Of a DNA stretch of 64,000 nt, positions 50,520-58,785 are shown piece after piece (position 1 is the stretch's first letter; the number at the start of each line of letters is the position of its first letter). The notes under the pieces were generated by a model. It saw only the letters and a program-made list of their open reading frames with translations. It was not told where the DNA came from and searched no databases. The stretch comes from Allobosea thiooxidans (GTDB taxonomy: Bacteria; Pseudomonadota; Alphaproteobacteria; Rhizobiales; Beijerinckiaceae): positions 62,001 through 126,000 of the forward strand of contig NZ_FUYX01000011.1 in NCBI RefSeq assembly GCF_900168195.1, in the 5' to 3' direction. Both the position numbers and the translations under genes were made by a program.

Positions 50520-51485
50520 TCAGGCTGCGACGTCGCTCCGGGTAGAGCCGTGCTGCCGGGTCCAGGCGGCATACCAGCTGTCGAACAGCTTGAGCTGCGC
50601 CTCGGCATAGCCGCGCTGGCTCTCGGTCAGCATGTCGGTCTCGTTGAAGTGCAGGGCGTATTCATGAGCGCCCTTCAGCACCATCAGATGCTTGAAATAG
50701 AGGACGAGGTCGGGGCCTTCGTCGAAGGAGGAGAGGATGGCGAGCGCCTCCTCGAGTTCTTGCGCGCGCCGGCGCGCCTCGGGATCGCCCTTGGCCGCGG
50801 CTTCCGACAGCCGGCACAGATGGAGCACTTCCTTCGGCAGCACATTGCCGATGCCGGTGATCGCGCCGGTCGCGCCGCAATTCACATAGCCGTGGAAGAC
50901 GGCGGTATCGACGCCGATCATCAGCGAGACGTCGTCGTCGCGGCTGGTGATGTTCTCGGCCGCGTAGCGCATGTCGGCCGGCCCGCCGAACTCCTTGAAG
51001 CCGACCAGGTTGGGGTGCTCCGCGCGCAGCGCGAAGAACAGGTCGGCCCGCGTCGCGAAGCCGTAATAGGGGCTGTTGTAGATCACGGCCGGCAGGTCGG
51101 GAGCGGCGGACAGGATCGCCTTGAAATGCGCCTTCTGGGCGAGGATGACCGAGCCGCGCGACAGCACGCGCGGGATCACCATCAGCCCCTTGGCCCCGAC
51201 CTTCTGCGCATGGGCCGCAAGCGCGACGGCCGACGCCGTGTTGACCGCCCCGGTGCCGACGATGACCGGGATGCCGGCCTGCGCCAGCCGCTCGACGCCT
51301 TCCATGCGCTGGGCGTCGGTGAGCAGCGGCCAGTCCCCCATCGAGCCGCAATAGACCACCGCCGACATGCCGGCTGCGATCAGCTCCTTGGCCTTGCGGA
51401 CCAGCGCGTCGAAATCCGGGGTTCGATCCGCCTTGCAGGGCGTCATCAGCGCGGGGATCACGCCGGAGAAAATCTTGGCCTTCAT
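50520..51485 (-). CDS. Dihydrodipicolinate synthase-family (DapA-like) aldolase/lyase
   Basis: A 321-residue class I aldolase of the DHDPS/NAL superfamily: GVIPALMTPCKADRTPDFDA, VYCGSMGDWPLLTDAQRMEG in place of the DapA GTTGE motif, Tyr in AVIYNSPYYGF and the Schiff-base Lys in LVGFKEFGGPADM. The changed motif argues against true DapA; hydroxyproline-, sugar-acid- or keto-acid-type substrates are more likely. The adjacent GntR regulator and a copy of its palindrome 82 bases upstream support a catabolic gene under substrate control. Confidence 0.85.
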   Translation of the reverse strand: MKAKIFSGVIPALMTPCKADRTPDFDALVRKAKELIAAGMSAVVYCGSMGDWPLLTDAQRMEGVERLAQAGIPVIVGTGAVNTASAVALAAHAQKVGAKGLMVIPRVLSRGSVILAQKAHFKAILSAAPDLPAVIYNSPYYGFATRADLFFALRAEHPNLVGFKEFGGPADMRYAAENITSRDDDVSLMIGVDTAVFHGYVNCGATGAITGIGNVLPKEVLHLCRLSEAAAKGDPEARRRAQELEEALAILSSFDEGPDLVLYFKHLMVLKGAHEYALHFNETDMLTESQRGYAEAQLKLFDSWYAAWTRQHGSTRSDVAA

Positions 51486-51567
51486 CACGCTCTCCCTGCT
51501 TGCTCGGCGGGCGGGCGCGCGGCATCGCGAGCCTCTCGCAGCCCCCTTATGCCATGTTGCATATTAT

Positions 51568-51577
51568 TTGTCGACAA
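51568..51577. promoter_or_regulatory. GntR operator before the DapA-like gene
   Basis: TTGTCGACAA, extended on one side by GAG, matches 13 of the bases of the palindrome at 52329-52346 and lies 82 bases upstream of the DapA-like start. It fits the T-GT-N-AC-A pattern of FadR-type GntR sites. Confidence 0.65.
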
Positions 51578-51610
51578 GAGAAGTGGCGCAATCGGGAGGG
51601 CTTGCGCGGC

Positions 51611-52321
51611 CTACAGGGCGATCTCCAGCCGTTCGTCGCCGATGGTCAACGTCTGGATCTGCCGGACGATCTGCTCGGCATGGGCGCGCCCCAGACGCTC
51701 GGCTTCCGCCGTATCCCGTGCCGCGATCGCGGCGATCATCGCCTCGTGCTCGTCGACGAATTGCTGCGGCAGCCGGTCTTCATAGGATTGATAGTAGAGC
51801 CGCAGGAAGCGGCGGCCTTCGTCGAGCAGGCGGCTGAACAGGCTGTTGAAATAGGGGTTGCGGCCGGCTTCCGCGATGGCGGCATGGAAGGCGGCATTGG
51901 TCGCGATCATGGCGAGCGCGTCCTGCGCCCTGACCGCGGCGGCGAAGGCGGCCTGCCGGTCGCGGATCGCGTCCAGGTCCTCGGGGCGGCGGTGCTGCGC
52001 GGCGAGCTGCGCGGTGACCCGATACATCAGCACGAGCGCGTCGAAGAACGCGGCCATGTTGAGGAAATCGAGGTTCGACACCATGGTCGAGCGGTTGGGC
52101 AGCGTAACGATCAGCCCTTCGCCTGCGAGCCGCACCAGCGCCTCACGGATGGGCGTGCGCGACATGCTGAAGCGCTCGGCGAGCTGCACCTCGTCGATCG
52201 GGCTGCCCGGCGGCAGTACCAGATCGAGGATCTCGTCCCGCAGCAGGTCGTAGACGACCCTGACGCCCGAGCCGCGTCGACGCTCGGGCGCCGCACTGCT
52301 GACCTTCTTCGCCGGTTCCAT
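51611..52321 (-). CDS. GntR-family regulator, FCD (FadR) subgroup
   Basis: A 236-residue regulator. Winged HTH at residues 20-85 (VVYDLLRDEILDLVLPPGSP, then VQLAERFSMSRTPIREALVR). A C-terminal FCD all-helical effector domain follows, whose metal-binding Asp/His residues are probably in FHAAIAEAGRNPYF and DEHEAMIAAIAARD. The start is ATG at 52321 with GAGGTGA upstream. A perfect 18-base palindrome overlaps the ribosome site, implying autoregulation. Confidence 0.9.
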   Translation of the reverse strand: MEPAKKVSSAAPERRRGSGVRVVYDLLRDEILDLVLPPGSPIDEVQLAERFSMSRTPIREALVRLAGEGLIVTLPNRSTMVSNLDFLNMAAFFDALVLMYRVTAQLAAQHRRPEDLDAIRDRQAAFAAAVRAQDALAMIATNAAFHAAIAEAGRNPYFNSLFSRLLDEGRRFLRLYYQSYEDRLPQQFVDEHEAMIAAIAARDTAEAERLGRAHAEQIVRQIQTLTIGDERLEIAL

Positions 52322-52328
52322 CCGCTCA

Positions 52329-52346
52329 CCTCTTGTCGACAAGAGG
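52329..52346. promoter_or_regulatory. GntR autoregulatory operator
   Basis: CCTCTTGTCGACAAGAGG, a perfect 18-base palindrome eight bases upstream of the GntR start. The core TTGTCGACAA recurs at 51568-51577 before the lyase gene. Confidence 0.7.
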
Positions 52347-52399
52347 GATAGTGAAGCCTGGCGGTGCGGGCAATCCTGCGCGCCGGCCCGGAGATTCCC

Positions 52400-52936
52400 T
52401 CAGATCAGCGCCAGCATATGCAGCCCGACGAAGCAGCCGGCGCCGCTGGCGATCAGCAGCAGCGGATTGACCGGCGTCAGCATGAGCAGCGCTGTCGAGA
52501 CGAGCGCGGTGCCGCGCGCGAGCCAGCCTCCGTCGAGCGACTGGATCAGGACATAGCTGGCGGCCAGGATCATGCCGGCGGCGACGGGGCGCAGGCCCTT
52601 TTCCAGGGCGCGCAGCAGCCGGGCGCCCTCATAGCGCGACCAGATATGGGCGACGCCGTAGATCAGGAAGGCGGTGGGCCCGAAGATGCCGACAGTCGCC
52701 GCCAGCGCCCCCCAGAACCCGGCGATCTGCCAGCCGATCAGCGTCGCCAGGAGCGAGCCCGGCCCGGGCGCCAGCCGCGCGATCGCGAAAGCATCGACGA
52801 ATTGCGCGGCACTCAGCCAGTGATGCACGTCGACGATCTGGCGGTGCATGTCGGCAATGGCGCTCTGCCCGCCGCCGATCGTCACCAGCGAGAGGGGCAG
52901 GAAGACCGCGAGGATGCTGAGCGGCAGGTTGGGCAT
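52400..52936 (-). CDS. Chromate transporter half (CHR domain)
   Basis: A 178-residue single-CHR-domain membrane protein: LAVFLPLSLVTIGGGQSAIA (N-terminal CHR motif), FAIARLAPGPGSLLATLIGW, then four or five further helices. It is the second of two adjacent short CHR proteins on the same strand; such pairs form a complete ChrA-like transporter. Chromate export is the described activity of the family, but short pairs are not always tested. Confidence 0.83.
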   Translation of the reverse strand: MPNLPLSILAVFLPLSLVTIGGGQSAIADMHRQIVDVHHWLSAAQFVDAFAIARLAPGPGSLLATLIGWQIAGFWGALAATVGIFGPTAFLIYGVAHIWSRYEGARLLRALEKGLRPVAAGMILAASYVLIQSLDGGWLARGTALVSTALLMLTPVNPLLLIASGAGCFVGLHMLALI

Positions 52937-52946
52937 TGTCCGGCGC

Positions 52947-53495
52947 TCAGCCTCGATAATAGGTCACGGCGACGCTGAGCGAGCCGGCGCCGAGCACGGT
53001 CCAGAGCAGCGGCCATTTCAGGATCGCAACGGCGAAGAAGGTCGCGGCCATGATCGCGAGCGGGAAGACCCGGCGCGGCACGCGCCGTGCCGCGGTCAGC
53101 CCCATCGCCAGGGACAGCCCGATCGCGGCCGAGGCCGCGCCGCCAAGTGCGACATGGGTGACGGCGTAGTTGCCGAGCCAGGCGAAGGCGGTGCCGAGCA
53201 GCACGATGACGATGGCGGCCGGCACGACGATGCCGAGCCAGCAGGCGATCGCCCCGCCGCGTCCGCCGAGCTTGTAGCCGATCCAGATCGCCATGTTGGT
53301 GACGTTGACGCCGGGCAGCGCCTGCGCGATCGAAAGCCCGTTGAGGAAATCCTCCTCGCTCATCAGCCGGCGTCGCTGCACGAATTCCCGCAGCATCCAG
53401 CCGCTCAGGCCGCCGCCGAAGCTGGTCAGCCCGATCCGCGCGAAGATCAGGAAAAGTTGCAGCGCGCTCGGGCGCTCGGCCAAGGCATCCGGCAT
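52947..53495 (-). CDS. Chromate transporter half (CHR domain)
   Basis: A 182-residue CHR-domain protein with FARIGLTSFGGGLSGWMLRE, the classic N-terminal motif, then NGLSIAQALPGVNVTNMAIW and further helices. It is the first gene of the pair, with ten bases to the second. ATG at 53495 is chosen with GGAA upstream; the long open frame to 54494 is an antisense shadow of the EEP gene. Confidence 0.83.
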   Translation of the reverse strand: MPDALAERPSALQLFLIFARIGLTSFGGGLSGWMLREFVQRRRLMSEEDFLNGLSIAQALPGVNVTNMAIWIGYKLGGRGGAIACWLGIVVPAAIVIVLLGTAFAWLGNYAVTHVALGGAASAAIGLSLAMGLTAARRVPRRVFPLAIMAATFFAVAILKWPLLWTVLGAGSLSVAVTYYRG

Positions 53496-53611
53496 GTGAT
53501 TCCAAGCCAACCGCAGCTGATGTCGCCAGAAAGCAGGCTTTTCTCCGGCTTGCCAGCGCCGGAACGCATGCGCGCCATGACGCGGGGCGGGAAGGGCCTG
53601 GGCGGCGCGGG

Positions 53612-54634
53612 TCAGGCCCGGCGCAGGGTCCGCTTGACGGCGCGCTTCAGCCGGTCTCCCGCCTTGCGCACGAGCTCGCGGTTGCGCTGTTCGCTGTCGG
53701 GCACCGGCTCGGGAATCGGCAGTGGCCAGGCATCGGCATCCCTGGCCGGCGTACCGTTCTGCGCCTGCGGGCTGCGGCCGAGCGGCAGGGATTCCGGATC
53801 GAGATTCGGTACGGCAAGTTCCGTCAGCGACGGATCGACGAAAGCCTTGATCGGCAGGTGGTCCGATGCGACGCGCGCCAGCGGCGTGTCGTGGACGGCC
53901 ACATCGGAGAGGATCTCCGGCCGGTCGGCGATGATCCTGTCCAGCGCCAGCAGGGGCAGCCCCGAGGGAAAGCTCGGCACCGGCATGGGCAGCGCGCCGA
54001 AGGCGGGTCCGAGCTCCCTGAGCGCGGAGCGGTCGCCGAGCCGCCATTCGTTGAGATCCCCGAGCAGCAGCGTGGCGCGCTCGTCGCGGCTCCTCATGAT
54101 CTCGATCAGCATGCGCGCCTGCTGGGAGCGCGAGCGCCGCAGCAGGCCGAGATGCGCCGCCACGATCCGCAGCTCGGCGCCGCTTTCGAGGTCGATGTCG
54201 ACCACGAGCGCCCCGCGCGGCTCCAGCCCCGGCAGCGAGACCTGGTGGACGTCGCGCACCAGCCCCTGGCGGATCAGCACCACATTGCCGTGCCAGCCAT
54301 GCGCGGCGGCGTTGGCGCTCTCGACCGGGACCGGCACGAGCCCGGTCTCGTCCTTCAGCCGCGCGAGGTCGAGCAGGCCATGGCGCGCACCGAAGCGCTT
54401 GTCGGCCTCCTGCAGCGCGATGATGTCCGGAGCGATCTCGCGGATGACCTGGGCGATGCGGGTGGGGTCGAAGCGGCCGTCGACGCCGACGCATTTATGG
54501 ACGTTGTACGAGGCGACCAGCGTTCCGCTGCGCTGCTCTCCGGCTGCTGGACGTGCCGGATGGCCGGGCCGATTCTTCCGCTGGCGCAGGGAGGCGATGA
54601 TGCTGGCAGGCAGGCTCTGGCTCTTCTTCTGCAT
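53612..54634 (-). CDS. Endonuclease/exonuclease/phosphatase (EEP) family hydrolase
   Basis: A 340-residue EEP-fold protein: GTLVASYNVHKCVGVDGRFD, DIIALQEADKRFG (metal Glu), LLLGDLNEWRLGD (metal Asp/Asn) and ASDHLPI (catalytic His). A Pro-rich C-terminal tail of about 60 residues is extra. It follows a cardiolipin synthase on the same strand, the same pairing as ybhP next to clsB (ybhO) in Escherichia coli, suggesting a role with membrane lipids. ATG at 54634 is preferred to GTG at 54673. Confidence 0.83.
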   Translation of the reverse strand: MQKKSQSLPASIIASLRQRKNRPGHPARPAAGEQRSGTLVASYNVHKCVGVDGRFDPTRIAQVIREIAPDIIALQEADKRFGARHGLLDLARLKDETGLVPVPVESANAAAHGWHGNVVLIRQGLVRDVHQVSLPGLEPRGALVVDIDLESGAELRIVAAHLGLLRRSRSQQARMLIEIMRSRDERATLLLGDLNEWRLGDRSALRELGPAFGALPMPVPSFPSGLPLLALDRIIADRPEILSDVAVHDTPLARVASDHLPIKAFVDPSLTELAVPNLDPESLPLGRSPQAQNGTPARDADAWPLPIPEPVPDSEQRNRELVRKAGDRLKRAVKRTLRRA

Positions 54635-54721
54635 CGCTCGGCCGGCTTGTGCTCCGCACCCGTTCGGATGCACGGGTCGACGGCATGGGCATCATGGCGC
54701 CAGGAATGTGACGGCCATGGT

Positions 54722-56173
54722 TCAGAGATAGGGTGAACCGAGCCAGATCAGCCTGTCCATTAGACGCATGACATAGGGCCGGGCGCGCAGGCCGGCAAGC
54801 GTGACGGGCGTCGCCGTCGCCATCACCGCCTCGATCCGGCGCTCGATCTCGCTGGCGAAGCCATGGTCGAGCACCTCGATATCGATCTCGAAATTGAGCC
54901 GGAGCGAGCGCGGATCGAGATTGGACGAGCCGACATAGGCCCAGCAGCCGTCGATGACGAAGAGCTTGGAATGGTCGAACGGCCCGGTCGAGCGCCAGAT
55001 TCGGCAATAATCCTTGAGCATCTGGTCGAATTGCGCGGTCATGGCCCGGTCGACCAGCACGAGATTGTTGACCGACGGTACGACGATGTCGATGTCCACG
55101 CCGCGCCGCGCGGCGGTCACCAGCGCGCTGATCAGCTCCTGGTCCGGCAGGAAATAGGGCGACATGATCCTGACCGAACGGCGCGCCACCGAGAGGGCGC
55201 CGATCAGCAGCTTGTGATTGGTCTCGAGATAGGCGTCGGGCCCGGAGGGCACCGCCCGCATCAGAACCGGCATCCGGTGCGTGGCCGGCGGCGTGATCGC
55301 CCAGGCCGGTCCGCCCAGGGCCTCTCCGGTGGCGAAGCGCCAATCCTCCGCCGCGACGGCGAAGAGATCGGCGACGACAGGTCCGGTCAGGCGGAAATGC
55401 GTGTCATGCGCATAGGCTTCGCCGGCGAATTCGCGGGTGAAGCCCTGGCGGATGTTCATGCCGCCCATGAAGGCGATCGTCCCGTCGACGACGATGATCT
55501 TCCGGTGTGTCCGCAGATTGGCATAGGGCAGCCTGAGCCCCACGATGATGTTGCCGTTGAACACGTCGACCGCGACGCCACCCTCGCGCAGATGGCCGGC
55601 GATGCTGGGCACCGAATAGCGGGCGCCGACCGCGTCGATGAGCACCCGCACCGCGACACCGCGCCGATGCGCGGCGACCAGCGCATCGGCGATGCGCAGG
55701 CCGATCGGGTCGCGGTCGAAGATGTAGCTTTCGAGGATGATGCTGCGCTCGGCTGCTGCGATGGCGGCGAGCATGGCAGCGTAGGCCTCGTCGCCGGTGT
55801 GCAGGGTCTCGATGCTGTTGCCGGTGGTCAGCGGGTGGCGGGCGACGCGGTCGCCCAGCGTCTTGAGAGCGAGGAAGCGCTGGCCAAAATGTTCCGCAAC
55901 CTCCTTGCCGTCGGCATGGAACCCGGTTGTGCCGGCGCCGTGGCCGGGGCGCTGGGCCCGGATGGCGGCGCGCCGGATCAGGTTCACGCCGGCGATGGCG
56001 TAGATGAGCGGCCCGACGATCGGCGAGAGGATGATGACGCCGGCCCAGCCGATGGCGCCGCGCACCTCGTCCTTGGTCATCACCGCATGCGCAGCAGCCA
56101 CCGCCGCCATGACGAGCGAGATCACGGCGAGGATATGCGGCCAATAGGCTGAGAGAATCCCCCACATGACCAT
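54722..56173 (-). CDS. cls: Cardiolipin synthase, phospholipase D family
   Basis: A 483-residue enzyme that makes cardiolipin from two phosphatidylglycerols. Two N-terminal helices with the PLDc_N pattern (GAIGWAGVIILSPIVGPLIY), then two HKD motifs, THRKIIVVDGTIAFMGGMN in the middle and FDHSKLFVIDGCWAYVGSSN near the C-terminus. ATG at 56173 or 56167 fits the start of helix 1. The EEP-family gene follows 87 bases downstream. Confidence 0.9.
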   Translation of the reverse strand: MVMWGILSAYWPHILAVISLVMAAVAAAHAVMTKDEVRGAIGWAGVIILSPIVGPLIYAIAGVNLIRRAAIRAQRPGHGAGTTGFHADGKEVAEHFGQRFLALKTLGDRVARHPLTTGNSIETLHTGDEAYAAMLAAIAAAERSIILESYIFDRDPIGLRIADALVAAHRRGVAVRVLIDAVGARYSVPSIAGHLREGGVAVDVFNGNIIVGLRLPYANLRTHRKIIVVDGTIAFMGGMNIRQGFTREFAGEAYAHDTHFRLTGPVVADLFAVAAEDWRFATGEALGGPAWAITPPATHRMPVLMRAVPSGPDAYLETNHKLLIGALSVARRSVRIMSPYFLPDQELISALVTAARRGVDIDIVVPSVNNLVLVDRAMTAQFDQMLKDYCRIWRSTGPFDHSKLFVIDGCWAYVGSSNLDPRSLRLNFEIDIEVLDHGFASEIERRIEAVMATATPVTLAGLRARPYVMRLMDRLIWLGSPYL

Positions 56174-56438
56174 GAGGTTAGTCGTTGGGCGCGGCGGCCG
56201 CCATGCCTGAGCGCCTCCGATCAAGGTTCAGGCATGGCGCCCGGATCGGCGCCGCTGAGGCGGCTTGTCCGGGGCGGCCGCGCGTTTTCGGTGAGCCGAC
56301 TTGCTCTGTGCCGCGGTGATCATGGCCATAGCCATCGTTCCAAAGAGGCAGGCAGGCGCGCGGCCCGTCATCCTGCGTCAGGGAAGGGCGCCGCCACCCC
56401 AGACTCGACTCGCCATTCATCGCATGGCGTTCTATAAG

Positions 56439-56453
56439 GAACAAAGAGTGAAC
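56439..56453 (+). promoter_or_regulatory. LexA (SOS) box of the imuA-imuB-dnaE2 operon
   Basis: GAAC-AAAGAGT-GAAC is a perfect alphaproteobacterial LexA site. It overlaps the GTG start of imuA and lies just after a TATAAG -10-like element (56433-56438), so bound LexA would block transcription start and the start-codon region. Confidence 0.85.
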
Positions 56454-57335
56454 AATTTATCCTCCGCCATGCAAAACGTCGCCTCGCCAACCTTGTCCGA
56501 TCTGCGCCGCAGCCTCGCCGAGGCAGCCTTGCGGACGGGGCCGGCTGCGACAGGGAGGGTCGGCTTCGGTGCAGCGGAGATCGACGCGGCCCTGTCCGGC
56601 GGCCTCGAACGGGCGGCGCTGCACGAGATCTACGCTGCCGGCGCCGCCGATGTCGCCGCCGCGACGGGCTTCGCGCTCGGGCTCGCGCTGCGCGCGGTGC
56701 AAGGGGAAGCTGCAGGGAGCGAAAGGCCGATCCTCTGGGCGCGGCAGGATTTCGTCGATGCCGAGACTGGCCGGCTGCATGCGCCGGGCTTGAACGAGCT
56801 CGGGCTCGATCCTGCCCGGCTGCTGCTGGTGCGGGCGCGTGATGCCGAGGGCGTGCTGCGCGCCGGTGCGGAAGGCGCGCGCTGCCCGGCGCTGGGCGCC
56901 GTGCTGATCGAGCCCTGGGGCGAGCCGCGCGCCTTCGACCTCACTGCGAGCCGGCGGCTCTCGCTCGCGGCGGAAGGCTCGGGCGTGCCGGTCCTGCTGC
57001 TGCGCGTGGCCGCGGCCGAGGCGCCGAGCGCGGCGCGCACCCGCTGGCAGGTGAGGGCGCTCGCCTCGCGGGCGCTGGAGGCCAACGCCCCGGGCGTCCC
57101 GGCTTTTGCCTTGAGATTGCTGCGCCAGCGCGGCGGCGCAGCGGAGCGTGAGTGGCGTGTGGAGTGGGACCGTGACCGACGAACTTTCGCGGAACGCAGC
57201 CTTTTCGACCGATCGGACAGATTGGCTTCCCGGACAGACCATGCCGCGCCGCTATCTCGCCCTCTGGTTCCCCTATCTGGCGACGGACAGGTTGCAGCGG
57301 ACGGGTGCGATTCCGGCCTTCGGCGCGTCGGCTGA
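56448..57335 (+). CDS. imuA: ImuA, SOS mutagenesis protein (RecA/SulA-like)
   Basis: A 295-residue RecA-like protein without a canonical Walker A, as is usual for ImuA. LSDLRRSLAEAALRTGP leads into the fold, RVGFGAAEIDAALSGGLERA and LHEIYAAGAADVAAATGFAL follow, and RPILWARQDFVDAETGRLHA is the conserved block. With ImuB and DnaE2 it performs error-prone translesion synthesis after DNA damage. GTG at 56448 has AAGGA upstream; ATG at 56469 is an alternative. Its end overlaps imuB by 95 bases. Confidence 0.85.
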   Translation: MNNLSSAMQNVASPTLSDLRRSLAEAALRTGPAATGRVGFGAAEIDAALSGGLERAALHEIYAAGAADVAAATGFALGLALRAVQGEAAGSERPILWARQDFVDAETGRLHAPGLNELGLDPARLLLVRARDAEGVLRAGAEGARCPALGAVLIEPWGEPRAFDLTASRRLSLAAEGSGVPVLLLRVAAAEAPSAARTRWQVRALASRALEANAPGVPAFALRLLRQRGGAAEREWRVEWDRDRRTFAERSLFDRSDRLASRTDHAAPLSRPLVPLSGDGQVAADGCDSGLRRVG

Positions 57336-58785
57336 GAAGCCCCATGTCCTGGTCGAAACGCAGCACAATGCGCTGCGGCTCGTCGATTGCGATCTGCGGG
57401 CCGTTCATCTCGGCCTGACCCGCGGCATGACCCTGGCCGATGCCCGCGCGCGCATTCCCGATCTTGTCGCGCTGGAGGCTGAGCCGCAGGCCGACGGCGA
57501 ATTCCTCGAAGCGCTCGCCGCCTTCTGCGACCGCTTCACCCCGCTGGTCGCGCTCGACGAGCCGCATGGCCTCGTGCTCGACATCACCGGCTGCGCCCAT
57601 CTCTTCGGGGGCGAGAAGGGGCTCGGCACGCTAGCCGGGCACTCCATGCAGCGCATCGGCCTCAAGCTCAAGGCCGCCATCGCCGGCACGCCCGATGCCG
57701 CCCGTGCCTGCGCCCGCCATGGCGATGGCGGCATCGTCCTGCCGGGACAGGAGGAGGCGCAGCTGCGCGCCTTGCCGATCGCCGCGCTGGATACCGACGC
57801 CGAGACCGTGATCGCGCTCTCGCGTGCCGGCCTCAAGACGCTGGCCGATCTCGCGGAGAGACCCTCGGAAACGCTCTCGGCCCGCTTCGGCGAGGCGCTG
57901 GCGGTGAAGCTCCTGCGCATCCTCGGACGCGAGGACCGGCGCATCACGCCGCTGCGCCCGCCGCCCGATTGCGTGGTCGAGCGCCATTTCGCCGAGCCTT
58001 TCGCCGATACGGCGAGCCTCGAGGCGGTGGTCGTCCGGCTGATCGGGGAGGCCGCCCGCGTGCTGGAGGCGCGGGGTGAAGGCGGACGCGTCTTCGAGAT
58101 CGGCTTCTTCCGCAGCGACGGCGCGGTCCGTCGCCTTGCCATCGAGACCGGCCGGCCTTCGCGCGATGCCAAGGCGCTGCTCAGGCTCTATCGCGAGCGC
58201 ATCGAGGCGCTGGCCGATCCGCTCGATCCCGGCTTCGGCTTCGATGCGATCAAGCTCGCCGTGCCGGTCTGTGAGCCGCTGGCGGAGCAGCAGCACAGCC
58301 TCGACGGCCGCGCCGTCGAGGAGGAGGCGGTGGCCGCGCTCGTCGACCGGCTCGTCACCCGCTTCGGCCGCGACCGCGTGCTGCGCTTCGCGGCACAGGA
58401 CACGCATCACCCCGTCCGGGCCGCGAAGGCGCTCTCGGCTGCCGCGCCGCTGCCGGAAGTGGCCTGGCCCGAGCCCGAGCCGGAGGAGCCGCCGGCCCGC
58501 CCGCTCCAGCTCTTCGAGCCGCCTCAAGCTGTCGAGGCGATCGCGGAGGTGCCCGACGGCCCGCCGATCCGCTTCCGCTGGCGCCGCCTCATCCATGACG
58601 TCGCCCGCGCCGAGGGCCCTGAGCGCATCGCTCCCGAATGGTGGCGTGACGGCTCGGACGAGCCGATGCGCGACTATTATCGCGTCGAGGATGCTGAAGG
58701 CCGCCGCTTCTGGCTCTACCGGATCGGTTTCTACGAGGCCGGAAACGACCCGCCGCGCTGGTTCCTGCACGGACTCTTCGCATGA
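57241..58785 (+). CDS. imuB: ImuB, Y-family polymerase-like protein
   Basis: A 514-residue Y-family fold protein that lacks the acidic catalytic residues and bridges the beta clamp and DnaE2. RYLALWFPYLATDRLQR replaces the polymerase motif I acidic strand, LDITGCAHLFGGEKGL corresponds to the palm, and AGLKTLADLAERPSETLSAR is the HhH-like thumb. ARPLQLFEPPQAVE contains the clamp-binding QLF motif. ATG at 57241 is used; GTG at 57169 is possible. Its stop overlaps the dnaE2 start in ATGA. Confidence 0.9.
   Translation: MPRRYLALWFPYLATDRLQRTGAIPAFGASAEKPHVLVETQHNALRLVDCDLRAVHLGLTRGMTLADARARIPDLVALEAEPQADGEFLEALAAFCDRFTPLVALDEPHGLVLDITGCAHLFGGEKGLGTLAGHSMQRIGLKLKAAIAGTPDAARACARHGDGGIVLPGQEEAQLRALPIAALDTDAETVIALSRAGLKTLADLAERPSETLSARFGEALAVKLLRILGREDRRITPLRPPPDCVVERHFAEPFADTASLEAVVVRLIGEAARVLEARGEGGRVFEIGFFRSDGAVRRLAIETGRPSRDAKALLRLYRERIEALADPLDPGFGFDAIKLAVPVCEPLAEQQHSLDGRAVEEEAVAALVDRLVTRFGRDRVLRFAAQDTHHPVRAAKALSAAAPLPEVAWPEPEPEEPPARPLQLFEPPQAVEAIAEVPDGPPIRFRWRRLIHDVARAEGPERIAPEWWRDGSDEPMRDYYRVEDAEGRRFWLYRIGFYEAGNDPPRWFLHGLFA

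Noticed and set aside
53500-54494. Extended frame fused to the first CHR-domain protein
   Set aside because: It is an Arg/Pro/Ala-rich shadow of the EEP-family gene on the same strand in another frame.
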